A stretch of DNA of 64,000 nucleotides from NCBI GenBank assembly GCA_030697165.1, contig JAUYQQ010000013.1, positions 172,988-236,987 of the forward strand. Reading direction: 5' to 3'. The notes beneath the pieces were generated by a model, which made no database searches, was not told the DNA's origin, and worked only from the letters and a program-made list of their open reading frames with translations. The stretch's first letter is position 1. Each line of letters opens with the position of its first letter. Position numbers and translations under genes: made by a program. The DNA comes from Acidobacteriota bacterium (GTDB taxonomy: Bacteria; Acidobacteriota; Vicinamibacteria; Vicinamibacterales; UBA2999). Of this stretch, positions 16,579 through 29,140 are shown in pieces.

Positions 16579-16596
16579 AAGCGTTCAATCACGGCG

Positions 16597-18711
<2,115 letters not shown>

Positions 18712-19868
18712 ACAGGTAGATGTGCGCCTCGACGATGCGCTGACGCTCTTTCTCGTCCACGGTCAGCGTCCAGTCGTCACGGATCGAGGTGCCTCCCATC
18801 ACGATCCCGTCCGAGCGCGGCATCATGTGGATGAACCCGGCCTCGGGCGTCGCCGTCGCCCGGCCGCCGCCACTGGTCGAGTAGTTGACCTCCGACTGGG
18901 GCACCAGGATGCTCAGCTGCCCCTTCAGCGGCGTAAGTTCAGGATCGTTGAACAGCGCCTTCGCGCCCAGTCCCGTGCAATTGATGATCAGGTTCTCGCG
19001 CAGGGTGGTGACGTCGCGCGGCGTCTCGAACTTGCGGATCACGACCTTGCCGCCCCAGAGCAGGAAGTCGTTCATCAGCGCGTCGAGATAAATCGAAGGC
19101 TCGATCCGCATCTCGGGGCGCTCGATCGCATACTTGGTGGGAAACGGGTGCTCGCCGGGCTGCAACAGCACCCGCGGGTTGGGGATGTCGTCGGGCATCA
19201 GCACGTTGCCGCCACGCGCCGCCATCTCGTTGTCGGTCGGCGCGTAGTTCATGATCCAGGTGATGCCGTACTTCGGGCCGGTCAGCAGTTGCAGGCGTCG
19301 ATACGCAATGCGCACGGCCGTCCGGAACTGCTCGTCCCACTCGGCGGAGCGGCTCTTGAAGTCCACCAGCCCCGAGGTCGGCGTCCAACCGGCCAGAGAC
19401 ATGTTCGAGGTGGTGTCCGGCGGCACCGTCGCCGCGTAGATCGTCACCGCAAAGCCGTGACGCTGCAGTTCGCGGGCGGTTGTGAGACCGACGACCCCCG
19501 AGCCCATGACCGCGGCGGTCCGCTCGGTGTGCGCCATCGCCAGGTCGGTGGCCATCGACGCGGTGCCCCAGGACAGCGACATGCCCGAGCCGCCGTGGCC
19601 GAAGTTGTGGATGATGGTCTTGCTGTCGAGGGTCGCGGCCTTGAGGACAAACCCCGACGGCCGAAACGGGCGCAGCCCAATGGTGGTGCGGATCACGCGG
19701 TCCCAGGCCACGTTCACGAGCGGCAGGCGAACTGGCGGCCGCAGCGGCGCGGTGACGGGCGGCTTGGCGGCCGCGCGAGGGGCGCACGCCTGGGTGGCGA
19801 ATCCGACGGCGGCCATGCCGCCGAACTTCAGCAGAGATCGTCGATCCATGTGCCGATCATGATACTGC

Positions 19869-19890
19869 GGCCGGGACTAAAGTCCCGGCC
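19869..19890. terminator. Perfect 10-bp-stem hairpin GGCCGGGACT / AGTCCCGGCC
   Basis: A hairpin in the 60-nt gap between two minus-strand genes. The same stem sequence recurs at 60543-60565, so it is a dispersed REP-like palindrome that could also terminate or stabilise the transcript. There is no downstream T tract. Confidence 0.5.
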
Positions 19891-19910
19891 CTCCGTACCG
19901 CGCCACGCGA

Positions 19911-22454
19911 CTAGTCGTCGCGCAGCACAACGTTCGGATCGACGCGCGACGCGCGCCAGGCGGGGATCCAGCAGGCGACGGCAGCCACCAGCGTGATCGT
20001 CGCAGTCACGGCCACCAGTGTCGTGGGATCGGTGGGCTGCACGCCGAACAGCAGCGACGCGATCAGGCGATTGAGTGCGAACGCGCCGGCCAGCCCGGCG
20101 ACGATGCCGATCGTGGTGAGGGTGAGGCCCTGCTTCAGCACCTGCCCCATCACGCTTGCTTGATCGGCGCCAAGCGCCATGCGGATGCCGATTTCGCGGC
20201 GGCGTTCCGCCACCATGTAGGACAACACGCCGTAGGTGCCGATCGCCGCCAGCAGCAGCGCCAGCCCGGCAAACGCGCCGAGCAACTGCGCGAGCAGCCG
20301 CGGCCGCCGGATGGCCTCGTCAAACACCGCGTTCATTTCCTGGAGCCGGACGACCGGGACCGTGCGGTCGGCTTCGCGAATGACCCCCTCGATGCTTTGC
20401 GACAGCGACGCGGCGGGCAGCGTCGTCCGCAGCACCATGTTCATCGTGCCGGGCACGAAATTGAACGGCGGGCCGGCGGTGGCCACCTGGTCGACGAGCG
20501 CATAGAACTCGTGGCCGGTCTTCTGGTCCACCCCGCCCTGCTTCACGTCCCTGGCCACACCGATCACCGTGAACCACGGCGCCTTGTCGCCCAGCTGCGA
20601 ACTCGGGCGCAGGCGCTGGCCAATCGGGTTCTGGTCTTTCCAGAAGGTGTTCACGAGCGTTTCGTTAACGATCGCGACCAGGCCGGCCGAGGCGGCGTCG
20701 CTTGGTTGGAAGCCGCGTCCCTGGACAATCGGAATGCCCATAGTCTCGAAGTAGTCGGTCATCACCTGCTGGTAGTAGTCGATGTTCTCGAACGGCCCTT
20801 CGGGCGGCGCCGTGTAGTTGTCGATGTCGGTATCGTTGGCGTTGAGCGGACGGTTTGGCGGCAGCCCCGACATGGCACTGGCGCCCTGCACCCCGGGCAG
20901 CCCGCGCAGCTTTTCGAGAATGCCCTGGTACATCTGGCCGCGGGCGTCTGGCTGCGGATAGTTGGCCGTCGGCAGCGTCAGTGAGAAGGTGACCAGCCGC
21001 GATCGATCGAAGCCGCTGTCGACGGTGGACAGGTTGTAGACGGTGCGCAGCAGCAGCCCGGCGCCGATCACCAGCATCACCGCCAGCGCCACTTCCACCA
21101 TCACCAGGCCGCGGCGGACGTGGTGGCGCGCCGCGCCGGTTGCGCCCTTGGCGCCGCCCTCCTTGAGGGCGGTGACGAGGCCCTGCACGCGCGTATGCAT
21201 GATCGGCGCGAAGCCGAAGATGATGCCAGTGGCAATCGACACGCCAAACGTGAAGATCAACACCAGCGGATCGACCGTCACTTCGCTCGTGCGCGGCAGG
21301 CTGTTCGGGTAGGCGCGCAGCAGCGCCGCCACACCGGCTTGCGCGAAGATCAAGCCCAGCGTGCCGCCGGCCATCGACAGCAGCACGCCCTCGGTCATGA
21401 ACTGCCGCAGCAACCGGCCACGGCCGGCACCAAGCGCCGTGCGGACCGCAAACTCGCGATGGCGCGTCTCGGCGCGCGCGAGCAGGAGGTTGGCGAGGTT
21501 GGCGCAGGCAATCAGCAGCACGAAGCCGACGGCGGCCTGCAGCACCCAGATCGAACGGCTGGCGCTGCCAATCACTTCGTCCTGCACCGGCTTCATCTGC
21601 AGGATGTGGCCGAAGTTGGTCTTGCGCTCCTCCGCGGTCTTCGGCAGCGGCGCAAACACGTGGCGGCTCTTCACACCGACGCGCTCGCCCCAGTTCTGGA
21701 TCAACGCCTCGAGTTCGATCTGCGCCGCCTGCGGCGTCACGCCGTCCTTGAGACGGCCGATCAGGTACAGGAAGTGGCTGCCGCGGTTCTGGCGGTTGCC
21801 GGGATTGAGCCCGAGCGGCATCCAGATCTCGGTGCGGTTGTCCATGACATCGGCGCCTGGCGGCATGATGCCGATCACCTCGCGGCGCATGCCGTTCACC
21901 TCGATCAGCTCGCCGACCATGGGCCGCCCGCCAAACGCCGACTGCCACAGGCCGTGCGACAGCAGCAGCACCGCCGGCAGCTGCGGCGGTGGCGCGCCGG
22001 GTTGCGGCGGCGGGCCCGTCAGGTCCGTCTCGCCCTTGCCGAACAACCGGCCCTGGATCGGCTGGACCCCCAGCGCCGTCATCAGCTGGTCATCCACCGA
22101 CGCCGACCGGACCCGCAGCGGCCGGTCGCCGGCCGTCAGGTTCACTTCGCCGGTCGTAAACGCGCCAACCGACGAAAACGACTGGTTGATCTCGCGGAAC
22201 TCGAAATACTCGGGCGGCGACACCCAGAACTGCAGGAAGCCGAACGCCGGAAACTGCGTGGTGAGGTACATCAACTGGTCGGGCTGGGGATAGCCCAGCG
22301 GACGCAGGATCACGCCGTTGACGATCGAGAAGATGGCGGTGTTGGCGCCAATGCCGAGGGCCAGCGTCAGGATCGTGATGATGGTAAAGGCCGGGGCGCG
22401 CAGCAGGCCGCGAACCGAATGACGAAGATCCTGGCGAAGGTCATCGATGTTCAT
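19911..22454 (-). CDS. MacB/FtsX-type permease, acidobacterial orphan permease family
   Basis: 847 residues. One N-terminal transmembrane helix (FTIITILTLALGIGANTAIFSIVNGVILRPL), a MacB-like periplasmic core domain (about 50-270), then three FtsX-type helices (VLQAAVGFVLLIACANLANLLLARAETRHREFAVRTALGAGRGRLLRQ). A second core domain and a second FtsX block follow (GTYGVLSYMVAERRREIGIRMALGADQ) with the C-terminal VACWIPAWRASRVDP. This duplicated architecture is that of the acidobacterial duplicated orphan permease family (TIGR03434-like). No ATPase gene is adjacent. It may couple a remote ABC ATPase to envelope transport. Confidence 0.9.
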   Translation of the reverse strand: MNIDDLRQDLRHSVRGLLRAPAFTIITILTLALGIGANTAIFSIVNGVILRPLGYPQPDQLMYLTTQFPAFGFLQFWVSPPEYFEFREINQSFSSVGAFTTGEVNLTAGDRPLRVRSASVDDQLMTALGVQPIQGRLFGKGETDLTGPPPQPGAPPPQLPAVLLLSHGLWQSAFGGRPMVGELIEVNGMRREVIGIMPPGADVMDNRTEIWMPLGLNPGNRQNRGSHFLYLIGRLKDGVTPQAAQIELEALIQNWGERVGVKSRHVFAPLPKTAEERKTNFGHILQMKPVQDEVIGSASRSIWVLQAAVGFVLLIACANLANLLLARAETRHREFAVRTALGAGRGRLLRQFMTEGVLLSMAGGTLGLIFAQAGVAALLRAYPNSLPRTSEVTVDPLVLIFTFGVSIATGIIFGFAPIMHTRVQGLVTALKEGGAKGATGAARHHVRRGLVMVEVALAVMLVIGAGLLLRTVYNLSTVDSGFDRSRLVTFSLTLPTANYPQPDARGQMYQGILEKLRGLPGVQGASAMSGLPPNRPLNANDTDIDNYTAPPEGPFENIDYYQQVMTDYFETMGIPIVQGRGFQPSDAASAGLVAIVNETLVNTFWKDQNPIGQRLRPSSQLGDKAPWFTVIGVARDVKQGGVDQKTGHEFYALVDQVATAGPPFNFVPGTMNMVLRTTLPAASLSQSIEGVIREADRTVPVVRLQEMNAVFDEAIRRPRLLAQLLGAFAGLALLLAAIGTYGVLSYMVAERRREIGIRMALGADQASVMGQVLKQGLTLTTIGIVAGLAGAFALNRLIASLLFGVQPTDPTTLVAVTATITLVAAVACWIPAWRASRVDPNVVLRDD

Positions 22455-22498
22455 GGGGGCTTTGACGGATTGGAGCGCGGCAGGGTTGCGGTATAAGT

Positions 22499-25099
22499 GT
22501 GGACTTGAGTCGGCTCCTGGTCCTGGCGCTCGTGGTTGTCAGCGTTTTGCCGCCCCAAACGGCCCGCGACCCCGATTCGCCGACGCCCGTCCCAGGCTTT
22601 TTCGACCTGCCCGTCACCGGCGGCACCGCGACCTACACGGCGCTCGGCCTCGAGCCCGAAGAACGCGGGGTGGCGCTCGCGATCCTCGCGCGCGGATTGC
22701 ACGGCCAGGGCACCGACCGCGGGGCCGTCGCGCGCTTGTTGACGTCGGTGCTCGGTCCGCCGGGCGCCCCGGGCGCGCCGCCGCCACAATCCCCGCCCGG
22801 CTCCACCTCCATCACCATCGCCGCACCTCTCTCCGCCGACCATTGGCGCGATGTACTCGACCTGCGGGGGCGGGCAGACCTGTTCCCCGCCCTGCTCGCG
22901 AACCGTCCCGCTCTGCTCGTGTGTGCCGCCACGCTGGCCGCCGACGCCTCGCTGCGCAAGTGGCTGGACGACGACCGCGGGCTGCTGCGCTGGCTGGTGC
23001 GCACGGCGCCCGGCGCGTACACGACCGCGGCACGGGGCCTGCGGATCGAAAGCGGCCGCATCGTGGTGCCCGGTGGCGCGGCCGCGGTGCCAATTTGGGA
23101 GGCCCTCGCCGGCGAGAAGGTGGCGCGACCGGCCGAATTCATCCGTGCCTTGCTGGTGCGCGATGCAGGCCGCCTGGCCTGGCTGTACGGCGCCGCCGCC
23201 TTGATGAGCCCCGACCGTCTTGCCGCCGTGCTGGGGCCCGGTCCGGTCGAGGCGCAGATCGAACAGACACGGGCCATGCTCCAGGCCTTCCGCGCCGGCG
23301 ACCAGAACTGGAAGATCGAGGAACACCCGTTCATGCGGAGCGTCGCTGATCCGTGGATGGTCGCGACCCAGATCGAAGTCGCCAACGGACAGGTGGCGGC
23401 TCCGAGCTCGCAGTGGCTGTGGGAGGCGGTGTTCGATCGCACCGGCCTGTCACGCCGCGAGGCCGAGGCCGTGCGCCGCACGCCGGCCGCGCCCATCACG
23501 CTGACGTGGCTGGCCGCGCAGATCGCGTCGACGCCGTCGCGCGAGCGCCGCGAGCGTTTCGAGACGGTGCGCTTCGCGCAAACGGTCTTTGGCGCCGCCG
23601 CCGAGGCCGATGCCGGGGACGTGCTGATGGCGCTCACCAACTACCGCCGCTTTCACGCGTTGCTGGTCACGCTCGACCGCATCGGCGTTCGGGCGCCGCG
23701 CAGCTACACCCGCGTGATCGAAGCCGCGCAGCGGCTCGACCAACGTCCCGGCCGCGAACGCCGGGCGAACCTGGCGGCATTCCAGGGCGTCGTGGCTCTC
23801 GTCGAGCGGGCGCGCGTCTCGGGTGCCCTGAGCGCCGCCGCCGCCGAGCAACTGCTGCTGTCGTTGGCCGATGCCGTCGATCGCGACCGGCCGCCCGTGC
23901 CGGCCATCGCGGGGTGGCTCACAACCGCATTCATCGACGCGATTCCGCCGCTCGTCCGGCCCGATCGGTGGACCGGAAAGACCGCATACGAGTCGAAGAT
24001 TCTGCAGGCGCTGGCCGGGCCCGGCGTCGAAACTGCTTTGCCGGCGATCGAGTGGGAAGGCCTGCAGTATCGGCTCGACCTCGCCGCCGCCGAGCATCAG
24101 CGCATTCTGGCCGTGCGCGAACAGCTCGAGTCGCCCGGTCTCGATGCGGCCCTCGCCTCGGGGCGGCCCGGCGAGTTGGCGGTCGCGCTACTGGCCCTGG
24201 TCTATGCGCCGGCGCTCGGCGACCCCGAGGGTCAGGCGATGCTTGGCGCCGACCTCATCGCGCGCCACGACTTCGGGCTGGATGCGCCGGCCGGGTCGCG
24301 ACAACCGGGCCGGGCGTGGGCGCTGCCGCGCGAACAGGTAGGCGACGGCCAGCCCTGGCGCGTCCAGGGGTCGTTGCTCGGCCTCGACCTCAGCCTGGCG
24401 CGGTTGGCGCTGCGTCGTCTCACCGACAACGAGATGCCGGTGGAGCCGACGATCAACCTGAACGATCAGCTCAGCATCGCTCGTACCATCTTTGCGATGA
24501 ACGCCGGCGAGTTGACCGACGCGGGTCGCGATCGCATTGTCGAGGCGATCGCGCGAGGTCGCCGCCGCGTGGTCGTCGCGGCCGGTAATTTTCCGGCGCT
24601 GCAGGCATTGGCCGCCGAGGCGCATTTGTCGGCGGGCATTCGCGAGACGCTGGCGTGGCTCGCCGGCCGATCGCCCGAGTCGATTGCCGCGCAGTTTGCC
24701 CTGCGCGACCTGATGTGGCTGGGCAAGCCCGAGCTGAGCCAGGCAGAACTCGACCGATGGGGCGTGTATTCGGAGGGATTGACCGGCCGCCTCGTGACCG
24801 CCATGCCGCGGGCGTCGGAGTGGGAAGACTTCGGCGGCCGGCCCGAAGGCGGCGTGATGGCTACCCAGTCCCCGGACCTGGTCCTCCGGCTGATCCTGGA
24901 GACCGCGCGTCTTGAATTGCCGGGACGACTGGTGCCGTCCCTGCTGACGTTTGCCGCCCAGGACTACTGGCACGACGTCTCGGCGCGCTTCCCGGACGAC
25001 TGGCCAGCCATGGCGCGACAAGCACTGGCGCTTTCGCCGTCGCGGGTAGAAGATTACGTGGCGGCGCTGGCCGGCAACGGCCCGCTACGTTCGCAGTGA
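22499..25099 (+). CDS. Large exported hypothetical protein
   Basis: 866 residues, GTG start at 22499 giving a signal-like N-terminus (LSRLLVLALVVVSVLPPQTA). Apart from a Pro/Gly-rich stretch (GPPGAPGAPPPQSPPGS, about residue 84), the protein is almost entirely alanine- and arginine-rich helices without Cys pairs, membrane helices or recognisable catalytic motifs. I do not recognise the family. It starts 44 nt from the divergent permease and lies 47 nt upstream of two VWFA-related proteins on the same strand. That suggests an operon whose products act together outside the cytoplasm. Confidence 0.75.
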   Translation: MDLSRLLVLALVVVSVLPPQTARDPDSPTPVPGFFDLPVTGGTATYTALGLEPEERGVALAILARGLHGQGTDRGAVARLLTSVLGPPGAPGAPPPQSPPGSTSITIAAPLSADHWRDVLDLRGRADLFPALLANRPALLVCAATLAADASLRKWLDDDRGLLRWLVRTAPGAYTTAARGLRIESGRIVVPGGAAAVPIWEALAGEKVARPAEFIRALLVRDAGRLAWLYGAAALMSPDRLAAVLGPGPVEAQIEQTRAMLQAFRAGDQNWKIEEHPFMRSVADPWMVATQIEVANGQVAAPSSQWLWEAVFDRTGLSRREAEAVRRTPAAPITLTWLAAQIASTPSRERRERFETVRFAQTVFGAAAEADAGDVLMALTNYRRFHALLVTLDRIGVRAPRSYTRVIEAAQRLDQRPGRERRANLAAFQGVVALVERARVSGALSAAAAEQLLLSLADAVDRDRPPVPAIAGWLTTAFIDAIPPLVRPDRWTGKTAYESKILQALAGPGVETALPAIEWEGLQYRLDLAAAEHQRILAVREQLESPGLDAALASGRPGELAVALLALVYAPALGDPEGQAMLGADLIARHDFGLDAPAGSRQPGRAWALPREQVGDGQPWRVQGSLLGLDLSLARLALRRLTDNEMPVEPTINLNDQLSIARTIFAMNAGELTDAGRDRIVEAIARGRRRVVVAAGNFPALQALAAEAHLSAGIRETLAWLAGRSPESIAAQFALRDLMWLGKPELSQAELDRWGVYSEGLTGRLVTAMPRASEWEDFGGRPEGGVMATQSPDLVLRLILETARLELPGRLVPSLLTFAAQDYWHDVSARFPDDWPAMARQALALSPSRVEDYVAALAGNGPLRSQ

Positions 25100-25103
25100 A
25101 ACC

Positions 25104-25134
25104 GGACCTGCTCCCCTGTTACGTATTTCGTAAG
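25104..25134. repeat. 31-bp dispersed start-proximal element (copy 1)
   Basis: It begins GGACCTGCTCCCC and ends in a TTACG/CGTAA mini-hairpin. Copies at 48309-48339 and 57657-57687 (inverted) share most positions. This copy ends 12 nt before the ATG of the VWFA gene. Confidence 0.85.
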
Positions 25135-25146
25135 CGGCTTGTAACC

Positions 25147-26301
25147 ATGGTTCGATTGATTGTCCTGCTCGCGGCGCTCTCGTTCGTCGCCTCCGCCCAG
25201 GAACCGCCGGCGCCGCCGCCAGGGCTCGAGCTCCACATCGTGTCGCCGGAGCCCGACTTCTATGTGAGCGGCCCGACGTTGCTCAAGGCCGAGATCCGTC
25301 CGAAGATGCTGGCCACCCGCGTCGCGCAGCTGCTGTTCTTTGCCGACGGCAAGCAGGTGTGCAACGTGCTGGATCCGATTGCCGCCGAGTGCATGTGGGA
25401 TGCCGGCGACGAAATTCGCCCACACGTCTTTCGCGTCGTCGCCAACCTGATTGGCGGCGGCCGCATGGTCGCCAGCGCGCGCACCAAGGGGCTCGAGCAA
25501 GTCGAGAAGGTAAATGTCGAAGTGGTCCAGGTCACCGCCGTCGTGACCGACCACAACCGCTTCGTCGCGGGCCTGCCGCCGACGGCGTTCCGGCTGCTCG
25601 AGGACGGCAAGCCCCAGGTGCTCGGGCACTTCTCGGCGGAAGGGTCCCCGCTCGAGATCGTGGTCGCGATCGACGTCAGCGAGAGCATGACGCCGGCCAT
25701 GCCGCAGCTGAAGAACGCGGTCAAGAAATTCCTGGGCGCGCTCGGGCCGAAAGACCAGGTCACGCTGGTCGCCTTCAACGACAACATGTTCACGCTCACC
25801 CGCCGCGAAACCAGCGTGGCGCAGCGGACGCGGGCCGTCGATCGGCTGGCGCCCTGGGGCGGCACCGCGCTCTACGACGTGATCGTGCGAGGGGTACAGC
25901 AGTTGTCGCGCGCCGCCGGCCGCCGCGTGCTGGTGGTGTTCAGCGACGGCGACGACCGCTCGAGCCACGCCACCATCAACGCGGTCGAGAAGGCGGTCCG
26001 CGCCAACGACGCCACGCTGTTCATGGTGGCGCTCGGCCGCGGCGTCAGGGAGGCACAACTCAAGTCGGGCATCGAGCGCATGGTCAACCTGAGCGGCGGG
26101 CGCGCGTTGTTCGTGGAGCGCAGCGATCAGCTTGACCAGCCCTTCACCGAGATCCTCGAGGAACTGTCCAACCAGTACATGCTCGGGTACGAATCGACCA
26201 ACCCCAGGCGGGATGGCGCCTGGCGCGAGGTCAAGATCGAGGTGCCCGGCACCGACTACGAAGTGCGCGCGCGCCAGGGTTATCGCGCGCCGGGGTCCTA
26301 G
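25147..26301 (+). CDS. VWFA-related acidobacterial-domain protein, secreted
   Basis: 384 residues from the ATG at 25147 (signal peptide VRLIVLLAALSFVASAQ). An N-terminal Ig-like domain (about 25-115) carries two Cys (C72, C82). A strand region follows (VNVEVVQVTAVVTDHNRFVAGLPPTAFRLLEDG), then a VWA domain with MIDAS DVSES at 176-180, GGTALYDVI and VVFSDGDDRSSH. It ends with the family motif NQYMLGYESTNPRRDGAWREVKIEV...VRARQGYRAP. Probably a metal-dependent protein-interaction module in the periplasm or outside the cell. The stop codon is 1 nt from the next VWFA gene. Confidence 0.85.
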   Translation: MVRLIVLLAALSFVASAQEPPAPPPGLELHIVSPEPDFYVSGPTLLKAEIRPKMLATRVAQLLFFADGKQVCNVLDPIAAECMWDAGDEIRPHVFRVVANLIGGGRMVASARTKGLEQVEKVNVEVVQVTAVVTDHNRFVAGLPPTAFRLLEDGKPQVLGHFSAEGSPLEIVVAIDVSESMTPAMPQLKNAVKKFLGALGPKDQVTLVAFNDNMFTLTRRETSVAQRTRAVDRLAPWGGTALYDVIVRGVQQLSRAAGRRVLVVFSDGDDRSSHATINAVEKAVRANDATLFMVALGRGVREAQLKSGIERMVNLSGGRALFVERSDQLDQPFTEILEELSNQYMLGYESTNPRRDGAWREVKIEVPGTDYEVRARQGYRAPGS

Positions 26302-26302
26302 C

Positions 26303-29140
26303 ATGACAGCCACGCGCATACTTTCCGGCGTCGTGATGGCCTGCGTAATGGGCGCGCTGACGCTCGGCGCGCAGCAGCCGGCCGCGCCACCAGAACCGCA
26401 AACCCCGCGCCCGGTGTTCGAAACCCAGACCGAGATCGTGCTCGTCGACGTCAACGTCGTCGATCGCGATGCCAAGCCGGTGCCGACGCTCACGGCCGCC
26501 GACTTCGAGCTGCAGGTCAACGGCCAGCCGCGGCCGATCCAGTCGGTGCAGTTCATCTCGACGGTCCCCACCAACACCTCGCCGGCGACGCCGCGCGAGA
26601 CCGGCTTCAGCTCGAACGACACCGCCACCACGGGCCGCCTGCTGCTGTTCGCGGTTGACGAAGGCAACCTCCGAGTCGCCTCGTCCCGGTCGGTGCTGCG
26701 CACGGCGCAGTCGCTGTTCGAACGGCTGGCGCCCGGCGACCTGGTCGGCCTGGCGCGGCTGCCGCTCGGCGTCGGCAACGTCGAGTTCACCACCGACCGC
26801 AAGCGCGTGACCGACGCCCTGCTCAGGGTCAACGGCAGCCTCAGCAACCGCGTCGGCATGACCAAGGTGAACATCAGCGAAGCGTGGGCGCTCGAGACCA
26901 ACGACGACTCGACCTGGCAGCAGGCAATCGCCCGCGAGTGCCAGGGCGAAACCGGCCCCGGCCTCGACGCCTGCGCCGGCACCGTCGAGGCCGACGCGCG
27001 CGCCATGCTGATCGAGACGAGCTCGCGCACGCGCATGACCATCTCGGCGCTCGAAGGCCTGCTCAAGGGCCTCGCCCAGTTGAAGACGCCGATCAACATC
27101 GTGCTGATCTCCGAGGGCATGTTCGTCGCCCGCGATCGCAACAACATGCGCGAGATCGGCCGTCGCGCCGCCGAAGCCCGCGCCACCATCCACGTCGTCC
27201 GGCCCGGCCAGTCGTACTTCGACGTGGACGACTCGTCCGCGCCGGGGGTGTCGCGCTTCTTCGACGATGGGCTGCTGGCTGAAGGGTTGGAGCAGTTGGC
27301 TGAACAGACGCGCGGCACGCTGGCGACGGTAAACGCCGGGGCGACCAGCGCCTTCGAACGCCTCGGGCGCGAGTTGTCGGGCTATTACCTGCTCGGCTTC
27401 GAGCCGACCGAGGCCGATCGCCGCGGCAAGGAACATCGCATCCGCGTGCAGGTCAAGACGCGCGGCCTCTCGGTGCGGGCGCGGCCGACCTTCGTGCTGC
27501 GCGAGACCGAGGCCACCAGGGCCGAGGCGGTCGCGGCGATGACGCCGCTCGAGCAGGTGGCCGACGTGCTGCGGCAGCCCATGCCCAGTCGCGCGTTGCC
27601 GATGCGGGTGGCCAGCTATACCAGCATCGACGCCGCCAGCGCCAAGGTCCGCGTCGTGATCAGCGCTGAGCTGGGCGACCCGGCCACCACCGAGAAGGAA
27701 TTGCCGATCGGCGTGATCGTGGTCGATAAGAACGACAAGGCCATCTTCAGCCGCGCCGGCATGACCTCGCTGGCGCCGGCCAGCGTGCGCGGCGCCTCGC
27801 CCCGGCTGATCCTGACATCGCTCCTGCTCGATCCTGGTGAATACACCCTGCGCGTCGCGGCGATCGACGACACCGGGCGCGCCGGCAGTGTGCATCACAC
27901 CGTGAACGCGCGGCTCTCGCGCATGGGCGGCGGGCTGAACGCCTCCGACCTGATGTTGGTGCCGCAGGCGCCGAATGGCGGCGAGTTGCCGCGGCCGCGC
28001 CCAACGGGCCTGATCGATACCGAAACGCTCACCGCGATGGTCGAGATGAGCGGCAGCGACACCACCCTGCTGGGCCGCTCGCGAGCCACGATCGAGATCG
28101 CCGACGCCGTGGACGGCGCCGCGCTGGTCAGCGTCGAGGCGCGCCAGGCCATGCGGTCGAACAACCTGCGCGCGTTTGCCGCCACGCTGCGGCTGGGTGT
28201 GCTGCCGCCGGGCGAATACATCGCGCGCGCCATTCTCAAGGCGCCCGGCCAGCCCGAGTTGCGCCTGTCGCGGCCGTTCCTGCTGGCGCCGGTGGCCGCT
28301 GCCACGACCGAGCCGGCCATTGATGCGCGGGTGCCGCTAGATCCCGACGCGCCGCCGCCACCACCGGCCGAGGTCAAGATCTTCGCGCCGGTGCCGCGCT
28401 TCGTTCGCGACACCGTGCTCGTGCCCAACGTGGTGACGCCGTTCCTCGACGGCCTCGCCTCATTGCACCCCCCGTCGCCTGAAGTAGAGGCGGTGATCGA
28501 ACGCGCGCGCGCCGGCCAGTTCACGCCGCCGGACGCACCGGGCGCCACCCCGGACGATGAGTTGAACCTGGCGTTCGTGCGCGGCCTGGACGCGCTCAAC
28601 AAGGGACAGGTGCCGCAGGCGGCGGCCTACTTCCAGCAAACGCTGAAGGGCGCCTCCGACTTCCTCGGCGCGGCGTTCTACCTGGGCGCCACCCACGCCG
28701 CGCTCGGCCGCGACCGCGAAGCCGTGGGAGCGTGGCAGGTGGCGCTGCTCAGCGAGAATCCTGGCGCGGTTTACCCGGCGTTGGTCGATGCCCTGCTGCG
28801 CATCGGCGACGGACGGCAGGCGGCCGACCTGCTGGAAGAGGCGCCGTCCGCGTGGGCCCGGGACACCGACCGCATTCGCCGCGAGGCCACCGCGCTGGCC
28901 ATGATCGGCGACTACAGCGGCGCGCTGCCCAAGCTCGTCGACCTGCTCGACCACACCAAGAACGACGACCAGCCGTTATTGTTCATCGCCATCCAGGTGA
29001 TGTACCGCATGCACGTGCAGGACAAGGGGTTGAGCGACAACAACCTCGCCCGCTTCCGCAATTACGTCGAGCGCCACCAATCGCTAGGTGGACCGGACCG
29101 CGCCATCGTCGAGACGTGGCGACGCTACGTGCTGCGGTAA
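26303..29140 (+). CDS. Large VWFA-related protein with C-terminal TPR-like region
   Basis: 945 residues from the ATG at 26303, with a signal peptide (ILSGVVMACVMGALTLGAQ). An Ig-like strand (IVLVDVNVVDRDAKPVPTLTAADFELQVNG) precedes a divergent VWA domain, in which the MIDAS aspartate strand reads LLLFAVDEGNLR instead of D-x-S-x-S. The family's LSGYYLLGFEPTEADRRGKEHRIRVQVKTRGLSVRARP ends the module. Beta-rich domains follow (500-720), and a helical TPR-like tail (about 770-945) carries LNLAFVRGLDALNKGQVPQAAAYFQQTL. Without a full MIDAS it is probably structural. Third gene of the likely operon. Confidence 0.8.
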   Translation: MTATRILSGVVMACVMGALTLGAQQPAAPPEPQTPRPVFETQTEIVLVDVNVVDRDAKPVPTLTAADFELQVNGQPRPIQSVQFISTVPTNTSPATPRETGFSSNDTATTGRLLLFAVDEGNLRVASSRSVLRTAQSLFERLAPGDLVGLARLPLGVGNVEFTTDRKRVTDALLRVNGSLSNRVGMTKVNISEAWALETNDDSTWQQAIARECQGETGPGLDACAGTVEADARAMLIETSSRTRMTISALEGLLKGLAQLKTPINIVLISEGMFVARDRNNMREIGRRAAEARATIHVVRPGQSYFDVDDSSAPGVSRFFDDGLLAEGLEQLAEQTRGTLATVNAGATSAFERLGRELSGYYLLGFEPTEADRRGKEHRIRVQVKTRGLSVRARPTFVLRETEATRAEAVAAMTPLEQVADVLRQPMPSRALPMRVASYTSIDAASAKVRVVISAELGDPATTEKELPIGVIVVDKNDKAIFSRAGMTSLAPASVRGASPRLILTSLLLDPGEYTLRVAAIDDTGRAGSVHHTVNARLSRMGGGLNASDLMLVPQAPNGGELPRPRPTGLIDTETLTAMVEMSGSDTTLLGRSRATIEIADAVDGAALVSVEARQAMRSNNLRAFAATLRLGVLPPGEYIARAILKAPGQPELRLSRPFLLAPVAAATTEPAIDARVPLDPDAPPPPPAEVKIFAPVPRFVRDTVLVPNVVTPFLDGLASLHPPSPEVEAVIERARAGQFTPPDAPGATPDDELNLAFVRGLDALNKGQVPQAAAYFQQTLKGASDFLGAAFYLGATHAALGRDREAVGAWQVALLSENPGAVYPALVDALLRIGDGRQAADLLEEAPSAWARDTDRIRREATALAMIGDYSGALPKLVDLLDHTKNDDQPLLFIAIQVMYRMHVQDKGLSDNNLARFRNYVERHQSLGGPDRAIVETWRRYVLR

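Noticed and set aside
25054..27318. Long minus-strand open frame (over 700 codons) opposite the VWFA genes
   Set aside because: Composition is Arg/Ala/Gly-rich shadow sequence; the plus strand carries clear conserved domains with signal peptides.
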